A stretch of DNA of 64,000 nucleotides, from positions 1,431,501 to 1,495,500 of the forward strand of contig NZ_CP090095.1 in NCBI RefSeq assembly GCF_021391675.1, given 5' to 3'. Numbering within the stretch: position 1 is the first letter of the stretch; each line of letters begins with the position of its first letter. The position numbers and the translations under genes were made by a program. The notes under the pieces were generated by a model that was given only the letters and a program-made list of their open reading frames with translations, had not been told where the DNA came from and ran no database searches. This stretch comes from Neorhizobium galegae (GTDB lineage Bacteria; Pseudomonadota; Alphaproteobacteria; Rhizobiales; Rhizobiaceae). Shown here in pieces: positions 36,965 through 46,323 of this stretch.

Positions 36965-38323
36965 CTAGTTTGTCAGCCTTACCTTGGAGAGATATTGCTT
37001 GAAGAGCGAGGACAGGCCTTCCTCGATTTCCTCGGCCGAATTCGCCTGCAGGAAAAGGTCGCCGCTCGTCGCGCATTCTTCGAGCGCTTTAGGGATATAG
37101 GCTGTCCGCGTGCTGCTGCTCTTGCCGGAAGCGACCGTGCCTCCCCAGATCGAGCTGAAGCCGCTGCTGCTCATCGTCTTGCCGAGCGTCGCATTGTAAC
37201 CCCAGTCCCAGGTCATCGGCAGGTATTCGGTGTAGAGAACCCCGATTGTGGCATCGAGGTCCTTCACCTGCTTGCACCACTTGGAATTGATCGGGGTGAC
37301 GACGGTCTGGAGCGAGTTTTTTGCTGTCGGGAAGCGGATACCGGAGTTGCTTTGCAGCACCCAGTTGCGCTCGGATTGGACCCCGTCCGTCAGAATCAAC
37401 ACGAGTTTCAGCGGCGCATCCTTGGTGGTTCCGTCTCCGGCCGTTCCGATCATGGGCTTGAGGGCCGTCAGCGAAGTGTCGAAATATGTCCCGTCTTCGG
37501 AGGTCGCGCTCGTCATGCCGCTGGTTTTACTGTTCAGTTTTGTGCGGGCCGCCGAGGTCGAGAAGGTCGGAGACAACACCTGGGTCGCGGTTTCGCCAAG
37601 GGTATAGAGGCCGACCCGGATGCGCTCATGTGCGGCGTCTGCCGTGTCGATGAGGTCTAGAACTTCTCGCGCGGCGTCCACCGAGACATCGGCCCGCAGC
37701 TTGATGTTCATCGCGACCGACAGGTCGTAGACATTGCTGTAGGTCTTGCTCTTGTAGGTGAAGGTCGTCCCTTCCGGCGTATGGCACGCAAAGGCGCAGT
37801 TGGCCGGTGACGCCATCAGGCTGGACTGACCGGCGCTCGTCGCCGCGAGCAGCATCGAAGCGGATTTGTCGAGTACGATATGGACGTCGAGATAGGCGCG
37901 GCCTGGACCTTCGACCGACGAGGAGGTGGCCACGCCGACGCCGTCGATGCCTGCAATCTTGAGCAGCGTCGTGGACACCGTCGCGCGGGCCGTCGCGGTG
38001 ATCTTACGGTTCGATGTGTCGATGTCGATTTCTTCGAGCGTGTAACCGCCGCTCCCGAGATCGGTCTGGGCAGCGAACCACTCCTGGATGCGCTTCTTGA
38101 GCGCGGCATTGTCCAGTGTTCCCACGCTTTTCACTGCGCCGAGCAAGGCGGAATCGAGATCGGCCTGCATTTTCGAACGGGCGTTATAGGCCCGCACGTA
38201 GTCGAGGCTGGCGCCGACGGCGGTGATCAGCGGCACGAGCAGCAGAGAGAACATGATGGCAATATTGCCGCGGCGATCCGCGAGCAGGCCAGAAAGAGCG
38301 TGAAGCCGCCGCGGATTGGACAT
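36965..38323 (-). CDS. TadG-like protein with von Willebrand factor A domain
   Basis: A 452-residue protein. Residues 1-45 have RRGNIAIMFSLLLVPLITAVG, a TadG-type N-terminal helix. A vWA domain begins near residue 150 with the MIDAS-like DIVLD-type strand (YLDVHIVLDKSASM: D-K-S-A-S, a match to DxSxS) and later LVLILTDGVQSERN. These proteins anchor or stabilise Tad pili. It heads a three-gene unit; the Tad motor, secretin and prepilin peptidase genes are not in this window. Confidence 0.87.
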   Translation of the reverse strand: MSNPRRLHALSGLLADRRGNIAIMFSLLLVPLITAVGASLDYVRAYNARSKMQADLDSALLGAVKSVGTLDNAALKKRIQEWFAAQTDLGSGGYTLEEIDIDTSNRKITATARATVSTTLLKIAGIDGVGVATSSSVEGPGRAYLDVHIVLDKSASMLLAATSAGQSSLMASPANCAFACHTPEGTTFTYKSKTYSNVYDLSVAMNIKLRADVSVDAAREVLDLIDTADAAHERIRVGLYTLGETATQVLSPTFSTSAARTKLNSKTSGMTSATSEDGTYFDTSLTALKPMIGTAGDGTTKDAPLKLVLILTDGVQSERNWVLQSNSGIRFPTAKNSLQTVVTPINSKWCKQVKDLDATIGVLYTEYLPMTWDWGYNATLGKTMSSSGFSSIWGGTVASGKSSSTRTAYIPKALEECATSGDLFLQANSAEEIEEGLSSLFKQYLSKVRLTN

Positions 38324-38480
38324 AGGGCCGGAAAATCATCCCTGTGAATAATCGGCCGATACTATAATGGATTCCTAATTTAATGATTAATCGCATTGCG
38401 GGTGGCGGGTTCCCGGCCACGCCGCCGAGGATATCGCGGGTCAGGTCGGCAAGAGGGCAATACTCACCACCGGAGCAAGG

Positions 38481-40364
38481 TCAGCTCGCCATAGCCTCTT
38501 CGTACTCCGACGACAGCATCAGCCATTCGTCTTCGGCCGACGAGAGCTTTGCGGCGGCTTCTCCGCGTTCCTTGGCCTTCTGGGCCGCCTTGGCGGGGGC
38601 TTTTTCGTAGAGAACCGGGTCTGCAAGTTCCTTATCAAGGGCCTTGATCAGTTTCTCGAGCTTGGCGGTTACGGCCTCGATTTCGTTGATCTTTTTCTTG
38701 AGCGGTGCCAGCGAGGCGCGCTTTTCGGCATTCGCCTTGCGCTGGTCCGCCTTCGAGGAAAGATCTTCCGTCAGTTCAACTTTTTCTTCTTTTTTTTTAC
38801 CGGAGCTGACGATCAGGTTGCGGTATTCCTCCAGGTCGCCTTCGAAGTTCGACACGGTGCCGTTGTTCACAAGCCACAGCCGGTCGACGGTGGCTTCGAT
38901 CAGGTGGCGGTCGTGGCTGATCAGGATGACGGCGCCTTCGTAGTCGTTGAGCGCTTCGATCAACGCGCGGCGGCTATCGATGTCGAGATGGTTGGTCGGT
39001 TCGTCGAGGATCAGCAGATTCGGCGCATGGAAGGCGGCAAGGCCCATCAGCAGGCGTGCCTTTTCGCCGCCGGACAGGTCCTTTGCGGCCGTCGCCATTT
39101 TTTCCGTCGCAAGCCCCATCTGCGCCACGCGGGCGCGGACTTTGGCTTCGGGCGCATCCGGCATCAGCCGGCGCACATGGGCGACGGGCGAATCCGCCGG
39201 CACGAGGTCGTCGAGTTGGTGCTGGGCGAAGAAGCCGATCTTCAGGCTCGGCGCCAAGCGGATATCGCCGCTTTCCGCCTTGAGCCGGCTGGCGATGAAC
39301 TTGGCGAAGGTCGACTTGCCGTTGCCGTTCGAGCCGAGCAGCGCGATGCGGTCGTCATTGTCGATGCGCAGCGTGATGTTCTTGAGGATCGGCTTGCCCG
39401 GTTCGTAACCGACGGCGGCGTTCTGGATCGCAACGATCGGCGAGGCGGGCTGTTTTTCCGGCTCGGGAAAGGTGATCGGCTGGACATGATCCTCGATCAC
39501 TGCGGCGACGGTGCCCATGCGCTCCAATGCCTTGACGCGGCTCTGCGCCTGTCGGGCCTTGGTGGCCTTGGCCTTGAAGCGGTCGATGAAGCTCTGCAGG
39601 TGCTTGCGGGCCGCCTCGTTCTTGGCCTTGGCCTTGGTCTGCAATTCGTCGGCCTCGGCCTTCTGGCGCTCGAACTGGTCGTAGCCGCCGCGGTAGAAGG
39701 TCAGCTTCTTCTGGTCGAGATGCACGATGGCGTTGACCGCGTTGTTCAACAGGTCGCGATCATGACTGATGATGATGACGGTGTGCGGATAACGCCGGAT
39801 ATAGTCCTCCAGCCACAACGTGCCTTCGAGATCGAGATAGTTGGTCGGCTCGTCGAGCAGCAGCAGGTCTGGCTCTGCAAACAGGACGGAGGCGAGCGCC
39901 ACGCGCATCCGCCAGCCGCCCGAAAACGACGAGGCAGGCCGGGACTGCGCTTCCTGTGAGAAGCCGAGACCGGCGAGAATGCTGGCCGCGCGCGCCTCTG
40001 CCGAATGGGCGTCGATGTCGACGAGTCGCATCTGGATGTCTGCGATGCGATGCGGATCGGTGGCGGTCTCCGCCTCCGCCAGCAGTGCGGCGCGCTCCTT
40101 GTCGGCGGAAAGCACGATTTCGATCAGCGAATCCTCGGTGCCCGGCGCCTCCTGCGCCACCTGGCCGAGACGTGCGCTTTTCGGATAGGAGACCGAACCG
40201 GTTTCCGAGCCCAGCTCACCGGTTATGACCTTGAACAGCGTGGATTTGCCGGCGCCGTTGCGGCCGACGAGCCCCGCCTTCGTGCCCGCCGGAAGCGTCA
40301 CGCTGGCATTGTCGAGGAGGAGACGCCCGGCGATGCGGGCGGAAAGTTCGGTAATCGTGATCAT
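38481..40364 (-). CDS. ABC-F family ATPase
   Basis: A 627-residue soluble protein with two ABC domains and no membrane segment, so an ABC-F translation factor rather than a transporter. Domain 1: Walker A GRNGAGKST, signature SFSGGWRMRVALA, Walker B LLLLDEPTNYLD. The linker is Lys-rich and helical (about 235-290). Domain 2: Walker A GSNGNGKST, signature LSGGEKARLL, Walker B LLILDEPTNHLD. The C-terminal ~90 residues form a coiled coil, as in YheS/Uup. Start ATG 40364 (MITITELSARIAGR); upstream in-frame ATG at 40400 lacks support. Confidence 0.93.
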   Translation of the reverse strand: MITITELSARIAGRLLLDNASVTLPAGTKAGLVGRNGAGKSTLFKVITGELGSETGSVSYPKSARLGQVAQEAPGTEDSLIEIVLSADKERAALLAEAETATDPHRIADIQMRLVDIDAHSAEARAASILAGLGFSQEAQSRPASSFSGGWRMRVALASVLFAEPDLLLLDEPTNYLDLEGTLWLEDYIRRYPHTVIIISHDRDLLNNAVNAIVHLDQKKLTFYRGGYDQFERQKAEADELQTKAKAKNEAARKHLQSFIDRFKAKATKARQAQSRVKALERMGTVAAVIEDHVQPITFPEPEKQPASPIVAIQNAAVGYEPGKPILKNITLRIDNDDRIALLGSNGNGKSTFAKFIASRLKAESGDIRLAPSLKIGFFAQHQLDDLVPADSPVAHVRRLMPDAPEAKVRARVAQMGLATEKMATAAKDLSGGEKARLLMGLAAFHAPNLLILDEPTNHLDIDSRRALIEALNDYEGAVILISHDRHLIEATVDRLWLVNNGTVSNFEGDLEEYRNLIVSSGKKKEEKVELTEDLSSKADQRKANAEKRASLAPLKKKINEIEAVTAKLEKLIKALDKELADPVLYEKAPAKAAQKAKERGEAAAKLSSAEDEWLMLSSEYEEAMAS

Positions 40365-40532
40365 GGCGGCGGTTTTGGCCGAAACCCCGTTTGTTGGCAA
40401 GGGCGGCCGGCGGGTTGATATCCGCTGTCCCGAGGGAAACAGAAGGAAATTACACGCTCTGGTAGATGATCGAGGCGGTGCTGCCGCCGGACGCGATGGC
40501 GCGACCGAACTTCAATCGGGAGAGCAAATGTC

Positions 40533-41420
40533 ATGAGAGTGAGAAGATTGACGTGGTCGACGCTGCTGTCGGCATCCGCGCTGATGATGCCGCTCAGCGC
40601 GGGGGCGGTGGAGTTTACCTGCTGGGACCCCGGCGGCGTGGGGTCTGCCAATGCGGCCGCGGAATACTGGACGCCGGAAAGAATTGCCGCGGCGATCCCT
40701 GAGCGCGAAATGATCGGAACGCTGCCCACGGACGGGTATCCAAGTGAAAGCGAAGGCAGCCTTGTGGGCGATGCTGAACGGGCGCCGATCGGCGAAGCGC
40801 CTTACAAGTTCGGTGGCCAGCTTCTCTACACGCGGGGCGGGGACGATTATACCGCCAGCGCCCAATTCGTCGCGGATGCGAATATCGTCATCGGCGCCGC
40901 CCACAGCCTCTGGAAAGGCGGCATGGCGGCAAGCAACATCCGCTTCTATCAGGGGTATTCCAACGGTGGCGGGACGCTCTACCACGTGGACAGGGCGGCC
41001 GTGCTGTTGCGCTGGACCGAGGTCGCGGACAACGATCCGAGCCTCGCGCGGTCGCAGTTCGACTATTCGGTGATGCGCACCACCGTCGCATCCGCCGTTG
41101 GCAAATACGAGCTCGGCATCGACGGCGCCCATGTCGATGAAAACGTGACGGTGACCGGTTACCCGGCAAGGTTGGACGACGGCGAGTATATGTATCGGGA
41201 AACGGCCCGCATCGTGGTGCAGGCCGGCACCTCCTATGACGCCCGCCCGCATCCCATGTATGGCGGCGGCGCAAGCGGCGGGGCGTGGTTCGTGACAGCG
41301 AACAACGTCCACAAGGCGGTCAGCGTTGTCTCCAGCGGCGCGCCGGACGGCGTGTTCGGTCCGAGCTTCACCGCAGATACGGCCGATCTGATCCCCATCG
41401 TCAAGAACGGTTGCCCGTAA
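40533..41420 (+). CDS. Secreted trypsin-like serine protease
   Basis: A 295-residue protein with a signal peptide (MRVRRLTWSTLLSASALMMP, cleavage near AGA-VEF at 25). A chymotrypsin-fold triad can be read: His in IVIGAAHSLW (about 122), Asp in SQFDYSVMR (about 176) and Ser in GGGASGGAWF (about 249, GxSGG). The layout resembles V8/glutamyl endopeptidase-type secreted proteases. ATG with GGGAGAGCAAATGTC upstream. Converges with the Crp/Fnr gene. Substrate unknown. Confidence 0.78.
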   Translation: MRVRRLTWSTLLSASALMMPLSAGAVEFTCWDPGGVGSANAAAEYWTPERIAAAIPEREMIGTLPTDGYPSESEGSLVGDAERAPIGEAPYKFGGQLLYTRGGDDYTASAQFVADANIVIGAAHSLWKGGMAASNIRFYQGYSNGGGTLYHVDRAAVLLRWTEVADNDPSLARSQFDYSVMRTTVASAVGKYELGIDGAHVDENVTVTGYPARLDDGEYMYRETARIVVQAGTSYDARPHPMYGGGASGGAWFVTANNVHKAVSVVSSGAPDGVFGPSFTADTADLIPIVKNGCP

Positions 41421-41473
41421 GCCACCCAATCCGGGCAGGCGGCGACGGGCGGCCCGGCCCGGGGGGAGGCGCC

Positions 41474-41507
41474 CGCGTCATTCAGGCCGCAGGGTCTGAA
41501 TGACGCG
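41474..41507. terminator. 12-bp hairpin between the protease and Crp/Fnr genes
   Basis: CGCGTCATTCAG (41474-41485), loop, CTGAATGACGCG (41496-41507), a perfect stem. The right arm lies in the last codons of the Crp/Fnr gene and the left arm contains its stop. Might be a bidirectional terminator, but lacks a T-run. Confidence 0.45.
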
Positions 41508-42195
41508 AGATGATCTGCAGCGATCTTTTGTTGAAGATGATGATGCGGTGCTGCCGCACGCCGATCAGCCGTTCGCTTTTCCAGGCCTGGAGCTGCGCAT
41601 TGATGCGCGGCCGGCTGGCATTGATGAGCTGGCCCATGCGGCTCTGGGATATCGGTTTTTCGATGAGGATGCCGTCGCTGGTCGACCGCCCGTGGGAGGC
41701 GCCGAGATTGAGCAGCAGGCGAGCAAGGCGAATCTCCAGCGGGTAAAGCGCCATTCCCTCCGCGAACATGATGGTGCGGTGGAGCTTTCGGGCGATCGTC
41801 CGCATCAGGTATGAAGACACCTGCGGGATTGCCGAGAGCGCGTTGAATGTTTTCCGATCGATTTCGAGCAGCCGCGTCGCCCCGCATATCACCGCGTTCG
41901 AGGAGTGCCGGTAGTTGAGGGCGAACTCGATCTCGCCGACTGCGTCCCCCGCCTGAAGCTCCGAAAAAATCACTTCGTTGCCTTCTTCGGATATAAAATA
42001 AAGATAGATGCCGCCCGAAAGTATAATATAAAGTGTATCGCAAGGATCTCCGCTCAGAAACAGCGTTTGCCGATCTCTGTATGTGTTTATATTTACCTTT
42101 TTTGCAAGCATGGAAATAACGGCGTCATCTGCGGCGCCGAACAATTCCATTTTCCTTATCTCGTCCGAAATTGTCGGATTCTTCATCGTTTTCAT
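41482..42195 (-). CDS. Crp/Fnr family transcriptional regulator
   Basis: A 237-residue regulator: cyclic-nucleotide-binding-like beta roll (about 20-130, with LFLSGDPCDTLYIILSGG and GDAVGEIEFA), a dimer helix (SYLMRTIARKLHRTIM) and a C-terminal winged helix (KPISQSRMGQLINASRPRINAQLQAW). There is no N-terminal Cys cluster, so not an oxygen-sensing Fnr. The arginine that contacts cAMP phosphate in Crp is not evident, so the ligand is open. Divergent from the RhiA-like gene across 219 bp, which makes that gene a natural target. Confidence 0.88.
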   Translation of the reverse strand: MKTMKNPTISDEIRKMELFGAADDAVISMLAKKVNINTYRDRQTLFLSGDPCDTLYIILSGGIYLYFISEEGNEVIFSELQAGDAVGEIEFALNYRHSSNAVICGATRLLEIDRKTFNALSAIPQVSSYLMRTIARKLHRTIMFAEGMALYPLEIRLARLLLNLGASHGRSTSDGILIEKPISQSRMGQLINASRPRINAQLQAWKSERLIGVRQHRIIIFNKRSLQIISRHSDPAA

Positions 42196-42414
42196 CTGCT
42201 CGTGACCACCCTGAAATCGGAAACATGGCTGCCGTCTGTAGGGTTGATATTTAGCGAAAATGCAAATCAGGGTTGTTACGTGTGTGACATATTTTCAGAT
42301 TTAAATATCCTAGGTTGTGCTTGTGCAAATGATGCTCCGCGGAAGCCGGTGCCGTAAGCACAGATGCCGTCACCGCATGGTGTCGTGGCGGCAACCCAAT
42401 TGAGGAGATGTATT
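42196..42414. promoter_or_regulatory. Divergent intergenic region, AT-rich
   Basis: 219 bp between the Crp/Fnr start and the RhiA-like start. It is clearly AT-richer than the flanks (TTGATATTTAGCGAAAATG, ATATTTTCAGATTTAAATA). A half-match to a Crp site, TGTGACATATTTTCAGA near 42283, is the only candidate site I noticed. Confidence 0.35.
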
Positions 42415-43134
42415 ATGACCATTTACATGGGGCAGAACGCGATCAAAGCCTTCAGCGCGCAGGCAGCGGGCCAGCCCTACAGCCTCACGGTTCTCAATGA
42501 AAACGCGAAATGGCAGCAGTTTGCCCTATTCCAGACGATCCCGAAGATTATCGGGCCGTCGGTCGACCCCCTGTCGCTGGCCTGGATGGTTGGCGGCGCC
42601 GCTGCGGGTACCCCCGACCAGCCGAGCACGTCTTCCTTCAACTGGACGATCGACTATTCCGTGACGGTTGGCTACGTTCAGCAGCAGGGCACGCCCGGCT
42701 CGCCGCGTTCCTTCCAGACGGCGAGTTCGGTCGCCGTCATGATCAACAATCAGAACCAGGTGCCGGTGACCTATCAGGGACCGTTCCCCTATGGCGCTCC
42801 CGGTTTTCCGGCGGGGCCATCCGACGCGACGAAAGGCCTTATCCTCGCCCAGGCCGACGACACCATTCCGACCGTGCCCGTGCAGGCCAGCAAGAGCGTC
42901 TACCTGAATGTCGGCATCGCCATGGCCGGCAAGCCGACGATCGCGGTCCAGCTCGAGCCCGGCCTCTTGTACCAGTTCACGCCGAAGCCGAAATATTACA
43001 TTCTCGCCGGCTCTTTCGTTCAGGGACAGGTGATCGACACCGCGACGTCTTCGGCGGCCTACGAGGTGAGCTTTGGCGGTGTCACGGATGTCTCCGTTCG
43101 GTTCACGCAGAAGAACCAGTTCGTGCCGGCATAA
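42415..43134 (+). CDS. RhiA-like protein
   Basis: A 239-residue protein without signal peptide or membrane helix. YSLTVLNENAKWQQFALFQ near residue 21 followed by LSLAWMVGGAAAGTP and SFNWTIDYSVTVGY matches, from memory, the pattern of RhiA-type proteins (YSLTVxN..., SLAWF..., FxWxIDYSFxW); rhiA was described as a rhizosphere-expressed gene of R. leguminosarum. The biochemical role of that family is unknown. Strong Shine-Dalgarno GAGGAG before the ATG at 42415. Needs a profile search to confirm. Confidence 0.5.
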   Translation: MTIYMGQNAIKAFSAQAAGQPYSLTVLNENAKWQQFALFQTIPKIIGPSVDPLSLAWMVGGAAAGTPDQPSTSSFNWTIDYSVTVGYVQQQGTPGSPRSFQTASSVAVMINNQNQVPVTYQGPFPYGAPGFPAGPSDATKGLILAQADDTIPTVPVQASKSVYLNVGIAMAGKPTIAVQLEPGLLYQFTPKPKYYILAGSFVQGQVIDTATSSAAYEVSFGGVTDVSVRFTQKNQFVPA

Positions 43135-43260
43135 TCCCGCCGACCTCCTGGTAGGACAAGAGGGCGGCCGCGGACGTATCGCTGTCGGCCGCCTATCTTC
43201 GTTCGCAAACAGAGGCCGTGGGAAACCGCGGCCTCTTCTGTTTTGGAGATCCTATCCGAT

Positions 43261-44295
43261 TCAGGATGACCGTTTCGGCGCCTCGCCGTGAAGCGCGACG
43301 ATCATTCGCGGATTGGCCTTGGCGGTTTCAAGCGCCGTGCCGGCTTGCAGCCGCAGTTCCTGCGGTGAAAAGGCGTCTGCGGTCAGCGCCGCACCGACCG
43401 AAAGACCAATCCCGCTCGTGCCGTCGGAGGCCGCGAAGACGAGATTGTCGGTGATCGAAGCGATCAGCCGTTCGGCGATCGGCTGCACGCTGTCGCGGCC
43501 GACATCGCGGAAGACGAAGGCGAAATCACCCTTGCCGATGCGCGCCAGGAAATCGTTTTTCTTGATCGCCTTGCGGAAGATCGAGGCGGCCTTCTTGACG
43601 ATCCGGTTGACGGCGGGATCGCCGTAGGTGCGGGCGAAATGCGGCAAATCGGTAACCGTCACCAGGAACAGCGCGGTATCGCGGCTGTCGGCATCGACGC
43701 CGTAGAGCGCCTCCAGCCGTTCGGCAAGTGCCGCATGGTTCGGCAGCGAGGTCAGTCGGTCGCGCAGCGTCACCGAACGGGCGACGGATGCCTCGCGCTC
43801 GGCCTTGACGAGACGATCGGCGCCCGATCTCAGGATGGCTTCCAGTTCGGTTTCGGCGACCACGGCATCGGAGAGCGAGACGCTCAAATATTCGATCTCG
43901 GCCAGAATATCCTCAGGTCCCGCACTGCTGTCCTGGCGCAGGCTGCGGGCGACGGTTTCCAGCACGCGGCTGAAGCCCTTCTTCTGGGTGACGCCGCTTG
44001 CCATCTTGTCCCGAAGTTCCAGCAGCAGCTTTATTTCCTGATCGCGACCCCTGACAGGCATGAGCGCGACGAAAGCCGAGAGCTGATGGCGCAGCCCCAT
44101 CTCGTCGAGCACAGTCTGGGAAGGACCGGCGGGAAGCGCCAGAACTTCGCGCGAAAGGGCGGCGTCGCCGCCGAGGAGCGCCTCGTGGAAGAGCTCGTAA
44201 TTGCGCGGCAGGCCGCTCACATCCAACTTCGCCATGAGCTGGACGACAGCCTGCAGGCCGCGATCCTGTCCCGTTCTGCTCGCTTCGCCCGCCAT
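43261..44295 (-). CDS. GGDEF-domain protein with degenerate active site
   Basis: A 344-residue protein. The N-terminal half is helical (LPRNYELFHEALLGGD and a coiled region to about 170). The C-terminal half is a GGDEF fold: DRLTSLPNHAALAERL (usual DxLTGLxNR), and the catalytic loop FLARIGKGDFAFVF where GGDEF is replaced by GKGDF. Loss of the second Gly and of the acidic D/E-E pair makes diguanylate cyclase activity unlikely; a receptor or structural role is possible. No membrane segment. ATG at 44295. Confidence 0.82.
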   Translation of the reverse strand: MAGEASRTGQDRGLQAVVQLMAKLDVSGLPRNYELFHEALLGGDAALSREVLALPAGPSQTVLDEMGLRHQLSAFVALMPVRGRDQEIKLLLELRDKMASGVTQKKGFSRVLETVARSLRQDSSAGPEDILAEIEYLSVSLSDAVVAETELEAILRSGADRLVKAEREASVARSVTLRDRLTSLPNHAALAERLEALYGVDADSRDTALFLVTVTDLPHFARTYGDPAVNRIVKKAASIFRKAIKKNDFLARIGKGDFAFVFRDVGRDSVQPIAERLIASITDNLVFAASDGTSGIGLSVGAALTADAFSPQELRLQAGTALETAKANPRMIVALHGEAPKRSS

Positions 44296-44501
44296 CTCTC
44301 GTCCTCACAATTGTTCGATCGTGCGACAAGCCATGCGGGACCGGTTTTAACATTTGCTAAAACGGGCCGGATTGCCGGTAGTTACGGTTAAGGGATCGTC
44401 GAAATGGTCGATCGACTGCGACCCATGAAATTTCCTGATTGGATTCAAACGAGAATTTGCTCTCAATATTGCCGGCCGAACGTTCAGATCAGGAGCCTGC
44501 C

Positions 44502-45191
44502 GTGACCCGTATTCTCTATTCGCTCTGCGGCGCCGACGAGAGCCGCCCGTTTTCGCCGCATTGCTGGAAAGTCGTGCAGGCGCTCGCCCACAAGGGCCTC
44601 GATTTCATCGAGAAGCCGACGCCGTTTACCGAGATCCCCAGCCTCGAAGGCGGGTTCTCGAAGACCGTGCCGATCCTGCGGGACGGCAACGAGCTGATCC
44701 GCGACAGCTTCGAGATCGCGCTTTATCTGGAGGAGGCCTATCCGGACCGGCCGACGCTGTTCGGCGGGCCGGCCGGCAAGGCGCTCGCCCGTTTCGTCGA
44801 GGGTTTTTCGCAGATGGTGGTGCACACGGCGATCACCAAGATCGCGGTGAAGAACATTCATGACATGCTCGGCGAGACGGATCAGGTGTATTTCCGATCG
44901 AGCCGCGAGGCCCGGCTCGGCCGGACGCTGGAAGAGATGGAGGCGAGCCGCCAGATGGAGATCGACGGTTTCGCGCCAAAACTGGAGCCGATCCGCCACG
45001 CCCTGAAATATCATGACTTCATCGGCGGCGACGGACCGCTTTTCGTCGACTACATCCTGTTCGGCGCGCTGCAATGGATGCGTGTCACCGCCGGCGCCAA
45101 GGTGTTTTCCGATGGCGACCCGGTCGGGTTGTGGTTCGAACGCTGCCTCGACCTCCACAATGGCGTCGGGCGCAGTGTGACAGCGGCGTGA
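44502..45191 (+). CDS. Glutathione S-transferase family protein
   Basis: 229 residues from the GTG at 44502, which has AGGAGCCTGCC ahead; an in-frame ATG at 44439 would add 21 residues. The N-terminal thioredoxin-fold starts [23 protein letters not shown] and holds the cis-Pro region KTVPILRDG and the [14 protein letters not shown] glutathione-site motif; the rest is helical. The class resembles plant/bacterial beta-etherase-like GSTs. Substrate unknown. Confidence 0.83.
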   Translation: MTRILYSLCGADESRPFSPHCWKVVQALAHKGLDFIEKPTPFTEIPSLEGGFSKTVPILRDGNELIRDSFEIALYLEEAYPDRPTLFGGPAGKALARFVEGFSQMVVHTAITKIAVKNIHDMLGETDQVYFRSSREARLGRTLEEMEASRQMEIDGFAPKLEPIRHALKYHDFIGGDGPLFVDYILFGALQWMRVTAGAKVFSDGDPVGLWFERCLDLHNGVGRSVTAA

Positions 45192-45288
45192 AATTGCCCG
45201 AACCCCCTTGTTTCCAGTGAAAGGGGCGGGTAAAGACCCCGCACTTTCCCCCTTAATCACGGGGCCACAGGAAACGAAGGATAGAACA

Positions 45289-45711
45289 ATGGCGATTGAA
45301 CGCACGTTTTCGATGATCAAGCCGGATGCCACCAAGCGCAACCTCACGGGCGCCATCACCAAGGTGTTTGAAGACAATGGCCTGCGCGTCATCGCTTCCA
45401 AGCGCGTCTGGATGAGCAAGCGCGAAGCCGAAGGCTTCTACGCCGTTCACAAGGAACGCCCGTTCTTCGGCGAACTGGTCGAAGGCATGACCTCCGGCCC
45501 GACCATCGTCCAGGTTCTGGAAGGCGAAAACGCCATCCTGAAGAACCGCGAGATCATGGGCGCCACCAACCCGGCCAACGCCGACGAAGGCACCATCCGC
45601 AAGACCTTCGCTCTCTCGATCGGCGAAAACTCGGTTCACGGTTCGGACGCTCCGGAAACCGCCGCCCAGGAAATCGCCTACTGGTTCTCCGAAACCGAGA
45701 TCGTCGGCTGA
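45289..45711 (+). CDS. ndk: Nucleoside diphosphate kinase
   Basis: Transfers the gamma-phosphate between nucleoside triphosphates and diphosphates through a phospho-His. The 140-residue product has the catalytic His in [19 protein letters not shown] and the conserved [11 protein letters not shown] start. ATG at 45289 is preceded by CAGGAAACGAAGG. Followed by a good terminator at 45758. Confidence 0.98.
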   Translation: MAIERTFSMIKPDATKRNLTGAITKVFEDNGLRVIASKRVWMSKREAEGFYAVHKERPFFGELVEGMTSGPTIVQVLEGENAILKNREIMGATNPANADEGTIRKTFALSIGENSVHGSDAPETAAQEIAYWFSETEIVG

Positions 45712-45757
45712 TTTGAAATCTGAGGTCAGGAGCCTCAAGCTTCTGATCGGAATCATC

Positions 45758-45786
45758 AAAACCGGGGCCCTGGCTCCGGTTTTTTT
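45758..45786 (+). terminator. Terminator of ndk
   Basis: AAAACCGGGG...CTCCGGTTTT followed by T's (run 45780-45786). The A-rich left arm means that it could also act on the minus-strand lipoprotein gene that ends at 45823. Confidence 0.85.
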
Positions 45787-45822
45787 ATGGGCCGGCCTCT
45801 TGCAGCGGGCGTGAACTGCCGT

Positions 45823-46323
45823 TCATGCCGGGCAGTCAGTATCCTGCCCATAATCCACCGTGCCGTCCGGCTTGAAGACCTCCGGGTTCCGCTCATAGCC
45901 GGCGCCGAGCACCAGCGGCTTGCTGGGAAGCACCGACTGGTCGACATCCGAAACGAGCTGGGTCTTCAATTCCTGCAATGTGCCGCCGCTCGCGTCCACC
46001 AGCCTGATGTCGACGAAATAGGGCCTGTCCTTGCGCACGCACCGGACATTGGGGCTCTGCAGGGTGATCTTGTCCCATGCGGGGAAGACTTTTTCGTTGA
46101 TGACGATCGGATCGCCGCCGGCGGGGTCGTCGAATTTCGCGACCACCACGGTTCCCTCCGGTATCGGCCCGGTCTTCTTGAGCGTCACGAGATAGGTGGC
46201 GCTGGCGACCCGGTAGTTGAACACGAAGATATGCCCGCTCACCTCCACCAGCTTTTCCGTTTCCCGCTGGCAGGCGGAAAGAGCGAGGGCTGCAAGGCTG
46301 AAAATCATAAGCCGGCGCATCAT
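45823..46323 (-). CDS. Small lipoprotein of unknown function
   Basis: 166 residues starting MMRRLMIFSLAALALSACQRE: a signal peptide with lipobox LSAC, so probably a lipoprotein attached through Cys18. The mature part is beta-rich (VEVSGHIFVFNYRVASATYLVTL, DDPAGGDPIVINEKV) with two further Cys (CVRKDRPYF and the C-terminal DTDCPA), perhaps a disulfide. Function not recognised. GAAGGAGG lies just before the ATG at 46323, which overlaps the CGNR gene stop by 4 bp, so the two are coupled. Confidence 0.75.
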   Translation of the reverse strand: MMRRLMIFSLAALALSACQRETEKLVEVSGHIFVFNYRVASATYLVTLKKTGPIPEGTVVVAKFDDPAGGDPIVINEKVFPAWDKITLQSPNVRCVRKDRPYFVDIRLVDASGGTLQELKTQLVSDVDQSVLPSKPLVLGAGYERNPEVFKPDGTVDYGQDTDCPA

